64,000 nt of DNA from Roseomonas sp. E05 (GTDB lineage Bacteria > Pseudomonadota > Alphaproteobacteria > Acetobacterales > Acetobacteraceae), in contig NZ_JASIRT010000007.1 in assembly GCF_030063475.1 (NCBI RefSeq), forward strand, positions 155,816 to 219,815, in the 5' to 3' direction. Within the stretch, counting starts at the first letter, position 1; each line of letters begins with the position of its first letter. Made by a program: the position numbers and the translations under genes. The notes below the pieces were generated by a model. The model saw nothing but the letters and a program-made list of their open reading frames with translations, did not search any database and was not told the origin of the DNA. Of the stretch, positions 60,820 to 64,000 are shown piece by piece.

Positions 60820-61793
60820 GCCTGCTTGAAATCCAGGGCCTCACCACCGCCTTCCGCACCGAGCGCGGCGAGATCAACGCCGTCGAGGACATCTCCTTCA
60901 GCCTCGACGAGGGAGAGATCCTCGGCATCGTGGGTGAATCCGGCAGCGGCAAGAGCGTGACGGCGCTCACCGTCATGGGCCTGCTGCCGCAGCCGCCGGC
61001 GCGCATCCGGGCGGGCTCGATCCGCTTCGCCGGGCAGGAGCTGACCACGCTCTCGGACCGGCAGATGCAGAAGATCCGCGGCCCTGGCATCGCCATGATC
61101 TTCCAGGAGCCGATGACCTCGCTGAACCCGGTCTTCCCGATCGGCGAGCAGATCATGGAGACGATCCGCGCGCATGAGCGGCTTTCCACGCGCGCGCTGC
61201 GCGACCGCGCCGTGCAGATGCTGGAGAAGGTCGGCATCCCCTCCCCCGCGCGGCGGCTGGACGACTATCCGCACCAGCTCTCCGGCGGTCAGCGGCAGCG
61301 TGTGATGATCGCCATCGCGCTGGCCTGCAACCCGCGCCTGCTGATCGCCGATGAGCCGACCACCGCGCTCGACGTGACGATCCAGGCGCAGATCCTCGAC
61401 CTGTTGCTGGACCTGCGCGACGAGTTCGGCATGGCCATCATGATCATCACCCACAACATGGGCGTGGTGGCCGAGACGGCGGACCGCGTGATGGTCATGT
61501 ATGCCGGCCGCGTCGTCGAGCAGGCGCCGGTGGAGACGGTCTTCGACCAGCCGCTGCATCCCTACACGCGCGGGTTGCTGGACTGCGTTCCGACACTCTC
61601 GGCCGAGAGGCCGCGCCTCGTCGCCATTCCCGGCAACCTGCCGGAGCCGGCGCGGCGCCCCTCCGGCTGCCGCTTCCGGCCGCGCTGCAACCTGGCCATC
61701 CCGGCCTGCGCCGAGGTCGTCCCGCCACTCGAGAGCCACGCGCCGGCGCACAGCGCCGCCTGCATCCGCGTGCCGGAACTGATGGCCCGATGA
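60816..61793 (+). CDS. ABC transporter ATP-binding protein (DppD/OppD type)
   Basis: This 325-residue ATPase has Walker [10 protein letters not shown], the signature [12 protein letters not shown], Walker [15 protein letters not shown], and the C-terminal oligopeptide-transporter region with Cys residues ([15 protein letters not shown]), which in relatives can hold an iron-sulfur cluster. The ATG at 60816 overlaps the permease stop by 4 nt (ATGA). With DppF it powers import. Confidence 0.96.
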   Translation: MSLLEIQGLTTAFRTERGEINAVEDISFSLDEGEILGIVGESGSGKSVTALTVMGLLPQPPARIRAGSIRFAGQELTTLSDRQMQKIRGPGIAMIFQEPMTSLNPVFPIGEQIMETIRAHERLSTRALRDRAVQMLEKVGIPSPARRLDDYPHQLSGGQRQRVMIAIALACNPRLLIADEPTTALDVTIQAQILDLLLDLRDEFGMAIMIITHNMGVVAETADRVMVMYAGRVVEQAPVETVFDQPLHPYTRGLLDCVPTLSAERPRLVAIPGNLPEPARRPSGCRFRPRCNLAIPACAEVVPPLESHAPAHSAACIRVPELMAR

Positions 61794-62800
61794 TGCGGCC
61801 CCTGATCGAGGCGGCGGCGCTCTCCAAGCATTTCTCGCTCGGCGGCGGCGGGCTGTTCCGCCGCCATGCCGGCACGCTGCGCGCGGTGGACAATGTGGAT
61901 CTGCGCATCATGCCCGGCGAGACGCTGGGGCTGGTCGGCGAATCCGGCTGCGGCAAGTCCACGCTCGGGCGGCTGCTGATCCGGCTGATGGAGGCGACCG
62001 ACGGCCAGGTGCTGTTCGACGGCGCCGACATCACCGGCCTGCCGCAGGCCCGCATGCGCGAGATGCGCAAGTCCATGCAGATCGTCTTCCAGGACCCCTA
62101 TGGCGCGCTGAACCCGCGCATGACGGTGGAGGACATCGTCATGGAGCCGCTGGTGATCCACGGCGCGAAGGCGGATGCGGCGGCGCGCAAGCGCGTGGCG
62201 CAGATGCTGGAACTGGTCGGTCTGCCTCCGCGCGCCGCCACGCGCTTTCCGCACGAGTTCTCCGGCGGCCAGCGGCAGCGTGTCGGCATCGCCCGTGCGC
62301 TGGTGCTGAACCCGCGCTTCATCGTCTGCGACGAGGCGGTCTCGGCGCTCGACGTCTCGGTGCAGGCGCAGATCATCAACCTGCTGCAGGATCTGCAGCG
62401 GGAGATGGGGCTGACCTACCTGTTCATTGCGCACGACCTCGCAGTGGTGCGCCACATCTCCGACCGAGTGGCCGTGATGTATCTCGGCCGGGTGGTGGAG
62501 GTGGCGGAGAAGGCCGCCATCTATGACCGACCGCTGCACCCCTATACCCAGGCGCTGATCGCCGCCGTGCCGGAGCCACACCCGGCCGGCCGGGCAGCCC
62601 GCCGCGCGGGGCGGATACGGGTGGAGGGCGACATCCCAAGCGCCCTCAATCCGCCTTCCGGCTGCCGCTTCCACACGCGCTGTCCCTTCGCCATGGCGGT
62701 CTGCCGCGAGGTCTCGCCGCCGCTGCGCGAATACGCGCCCGGCCATGCCGCGGCCTGCCATCTCCACGATCCGCAATACCGCCAGGAGCCGCGCGCATGA
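61790..62800 (+). CDS. ABC transporter ATP-binding protein (DppF/OppF type)
   Basis: This 336-residue ATPase shows Walker [13 protein letters not shown], signature [12 protein letters not shown], Walker [15 protein letters not shown] and the C-terminal [15 protein letters not shown]. It starts [20 protein letters not shown] inside the previous gene's stop (4-nt overlap) and is overlapped by the next gene's start. Second ATPase of the Dpp/Opp-type importer. Confidence 0.96.
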   Translation: MMRPLIEAAALSKHFSLGGGGLFRRHAGTLRAVDNVDLRIMPGETLGLVGESGCGKSTLGRLLIRLMEATDGQVLFDGADITGLPQARMREMRKSMQIVFQDPYGALNPRMTVEDIVMEPLVIHGAKADAAARKRVAQMLELVGLPPRAATRFPHEFSGGQRQRVGIARALVLNPRFIVCDEAVSALDVSVQAQIINLLQDLQREMGLTYLFIAHDLAVVRHISDRVAVMYLGRVVEVAEKAAIYDRPLHPYTQALIAAVPEPHPAGRAARRAGRIRVEGDIPSALNPPSGCRFHTRCPFAMAVCREVSPPLREYAPGHAAACHLHDPQYRQEPRA

Positions 62801-63816
62801 ACGAGACCCGCAGGACCCGCATCCTCTGCGACGTGGACTTCGACAAGGATGGCCTCCAGCAGGGTTATCTGCGGCTGTTCCATTCCTCGCACATCTCGGC
62901 CTATGGCTTCCTGCCGATGCCGATCGTCGTCATCCGCAACGGCGCCGGGCCGACGGCGCTCTTCGTCTCCGGCAATCACGGCGACGAGTACGAAGGCCAG
63001 GTGGCGCTGAGCAACCTCGTGCAGTCGCTCAAGCCAGAGCAGGTCCGCGGCCGCGTCATCATCCTGCCGACAGCCAACTATCCGGCAGCACTGGCAGGCA
63101 ACCGCGTCTCGCCCATCGACAACCTCAACCTCAACCGCATCTTTCCCGGCGACCCGGATGGTAGCGTGACGGAGCAGATCGCCTGGTTCATCAGCGAGCA
63201 GCTGGTGCCGCGCGCCGATCTCGTCTGCGACCTGCATTCCGGCGGCTCCTCCTTGCTCTATACGCCCTGCTCCCTGACCGGGCGCGTGGAGGACGAGGCG
63301 CTCTATGCGCGCCAGCTTGCCGCATTGCGTGCCTTCGGAGCGCCGGTTGCCTATGTGCAGGGACGCGCGCAGGGCCAGGGAGGCAACCAGACGCTAGGCG
63401 GCGTGGCCGAAAAGCTCGGCATTCCGAGTTTGGGAACGGAGCTTGGCGGCGCCGGCGCGGTCTCGCCCGAGGGCTTGCGTATCGCCGAGCGCGGCGTGCG
63501 CAATTTGCTCGTCCATCTCGGCATCCTGCCAGAGGAGGCGCGCATCCCCGCACCGGAGACGCGGATCTTCGGGCTCAAGGGCCAGGAGCAATTCGTCTAT
63601 GCCGAGGAGGCGGGGCTCTTCGAGCCCGTTGTGGATCTTGGCGAGGTGGTGCAGGCAGGTCAACTCGCCGCACGGCTGCACACGCCGGAGACGCCGTGGC
63701 GCGCACCGGTGGAACACTGCTTCACGCGGGATGGGTTCGTGCTGTGCAAGCGGCAGCCGGGACGGACGCAGCGTGGGGACTGTCTGTTCGTGCTGGGGGG
63801 CACGGAACTACCCTGA
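62797..63816 (+). CDS. Succinylglutamate desuccinylase/aspartoacylase family deacylase
   Basis: This 339-residue zinc hydrolase has the AstE/AspA metal motif [11 protein letters not shown] (His61, Glu64), the third ligand His147 in [10 protein letters not shown], and Glu215 in GTELGGAG as catalytic base candidate. A C-terminal beta domain follows ([20 protein letters not shown]). Members cleave N-acyl groups from amino acids; this branch resembles DoeB-like deacetylases. It is the last gene of the transporter operon (4-nt overlap), so it probably removes an acyl group from the imported compound. It ends shortly before a terminator shared with the rRNA operon. Confidence 0.9.
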   Translation: MNETRRTRILCDVDFDKDGLQQGYLRLFHSSHISAYGFLPMPIVVIRNGAGPTALFVSGNHGDEYEGQVALSNLVQSLKPEQVRGRVIILPTANYPAALAGNRVSPIDNLNLNRIFPGDPDGSVTEQIAWFISEQLVPRADLVCDLHSGGSSLLYTPCSLTGRVEDEALYARQLAALRAFGAPVAYVQGRAQGQGGNQTLGGVAEKLGIPSLGTELGGAGAVSPEGLRIAERGVRNLLVHLGILPEEARIPAPETRIFGLKGQEQFVYAEEAGLFEPVVDLGEVVQAGQLAARLHTPETPWRAPVEHCFTRDGFVLCKRQPGRTQRGDCLFVLGGTELP

Positions 63817-63837
63817 TTCAGGAAAGGCAGGAACGCG

Positions 63838-63868
63838 AAAAAGGCCGCCCCAAAGGGACGGCCTTTCT
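63838..63868. terminator. Bidirectional rho-independent terminator
   Basis: AAAGGCCG-CCC pairs with GGG-A-CGGCCTTT (one mismatch) with a short A-rich loop. On the minus strand it ends in CCTTTTTC, a clear T-run terminating the rRNA operon; on the plus strand it follows the deacylase stop by about 22 nt and ends CCTTTCTG. The genes on either side are convergent. Confidence 0.85.
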
Positions 63869-63900
63869 GCAGATCTGTCTCGTCCACAATTCCGGCTGGG

Positions 63901-64000
63901 TGGCCCGGCGGCGACCTACTCTTCCGCGCCTTGAGGCGCAGTACCATGGGCGCTGGGGAGTTTCACGGCCGAGTTCGGGATGGGATCGGGTGTATCAGCC
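63901..64000 (-). rRNA. 5S ribosomal RNA (3' part; 5' end beyond window)
   Basis: Read on the minus strand the end of the window contains CCCGATCCCATCCCGAACTC, CCATGGTACTGCGCCTCAAG and GCGGAAGAGTAGGTCGCCGC, the conserved 5S rRNA core, ending GCCGGGCCA. About 15-20 nt at the 5' end are missing. It is the last gene of an rRNA operon read from the right, and the terminator at 63838-63868 follows. Confidence 0.93.

Overview
This window reads as chromosomal DNA of a high-GC alphaproteobacterium, most likely an Acetobacteraceae member close to Roseomonas. The guess rests on roughly 70% GC by eye, an alphaproteobacterial AddA/AddB pair, an ETF-ubiquinone oxidoreductase, an HWE-type histidine kinase, a MoxR/DUF58/DUF4159 membrane cluster and the general look of the proteins. 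Genus-level assignment is inference. Genes are tightly packed, with many 4-8 nt start/stop overlaps.

Layout. 1-6551 (minus): a translationally coupled acyl-CoA catabolic operon (CoA ligase, MaoC hydratase, two acyl-CoA dehydrogenases, thiolase, DUF35 partner cut by the window edge). 6860-13132: SDR oxidoreductase, tRNA-Gln, ispE with a TPR lipoprotein, ETF-QO and a cysteine-free uracil-DNA glycosylase homologue. 13252-20494 (plus): lytic transglycosylase, a three-gene phosphorelay ending in a diguanylate cyclase, and moaB. 20499-30398 (minus): AsmA-like protein, a frameshifted ankyrin gene, a lipoprotein, and the moxR-DUF58-DUF4159-vWA-like operon. 30525-36951: DUF1285, Nudix CoA pyrophosphatase, LysR regulator, PPOX flavoprotein, a TonB siderophore receptor with a candidate Fur box, and a Na+/Ca2+ exchanger.

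37033-46548: addB and addA, which are usually adjacent, are separated here by about 3 kb holding a palindromic repeat, a frameshifted Crp/Fnr regulator, a receiver-only protein, an orphan sulfonate/nitrate-type binding protein and a small ORF. 46621-50469: glutathione transferase, a UdgX-type uracil-DNA crosslinking protein, dnaN, DUF1003 and a small protein with a phospholipase A2-like Gly loop and His-Asp pair. 50642-53851: a ComB-family phosphatase, an IS5-family element with a -1 frameshift transposase, and an HWE histidine kinase whose stop codon lies on the IS edge.

54013-63816: a class II aldolase diverges from a seven-gene plus-strand block: an N,N-dimethylformamidase-like large subunit without a small-subunit gene, a complete Dpp/Opp-type ABC importer and an aspartoacylase/succinylglutamate-desuccinylase-family deacylase. 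It reads as an import-and-hydrolyse cassette for an amide-containing compound. The window ends in the 3' part of a minus-strand 5S rRNA gene.

Three dispersed palindromic repeat families recur between genes, often touching stop codons; one shows compensatory base changes between copies. No CRISPR array, prophage or integrative element was seen apart from the one IS.
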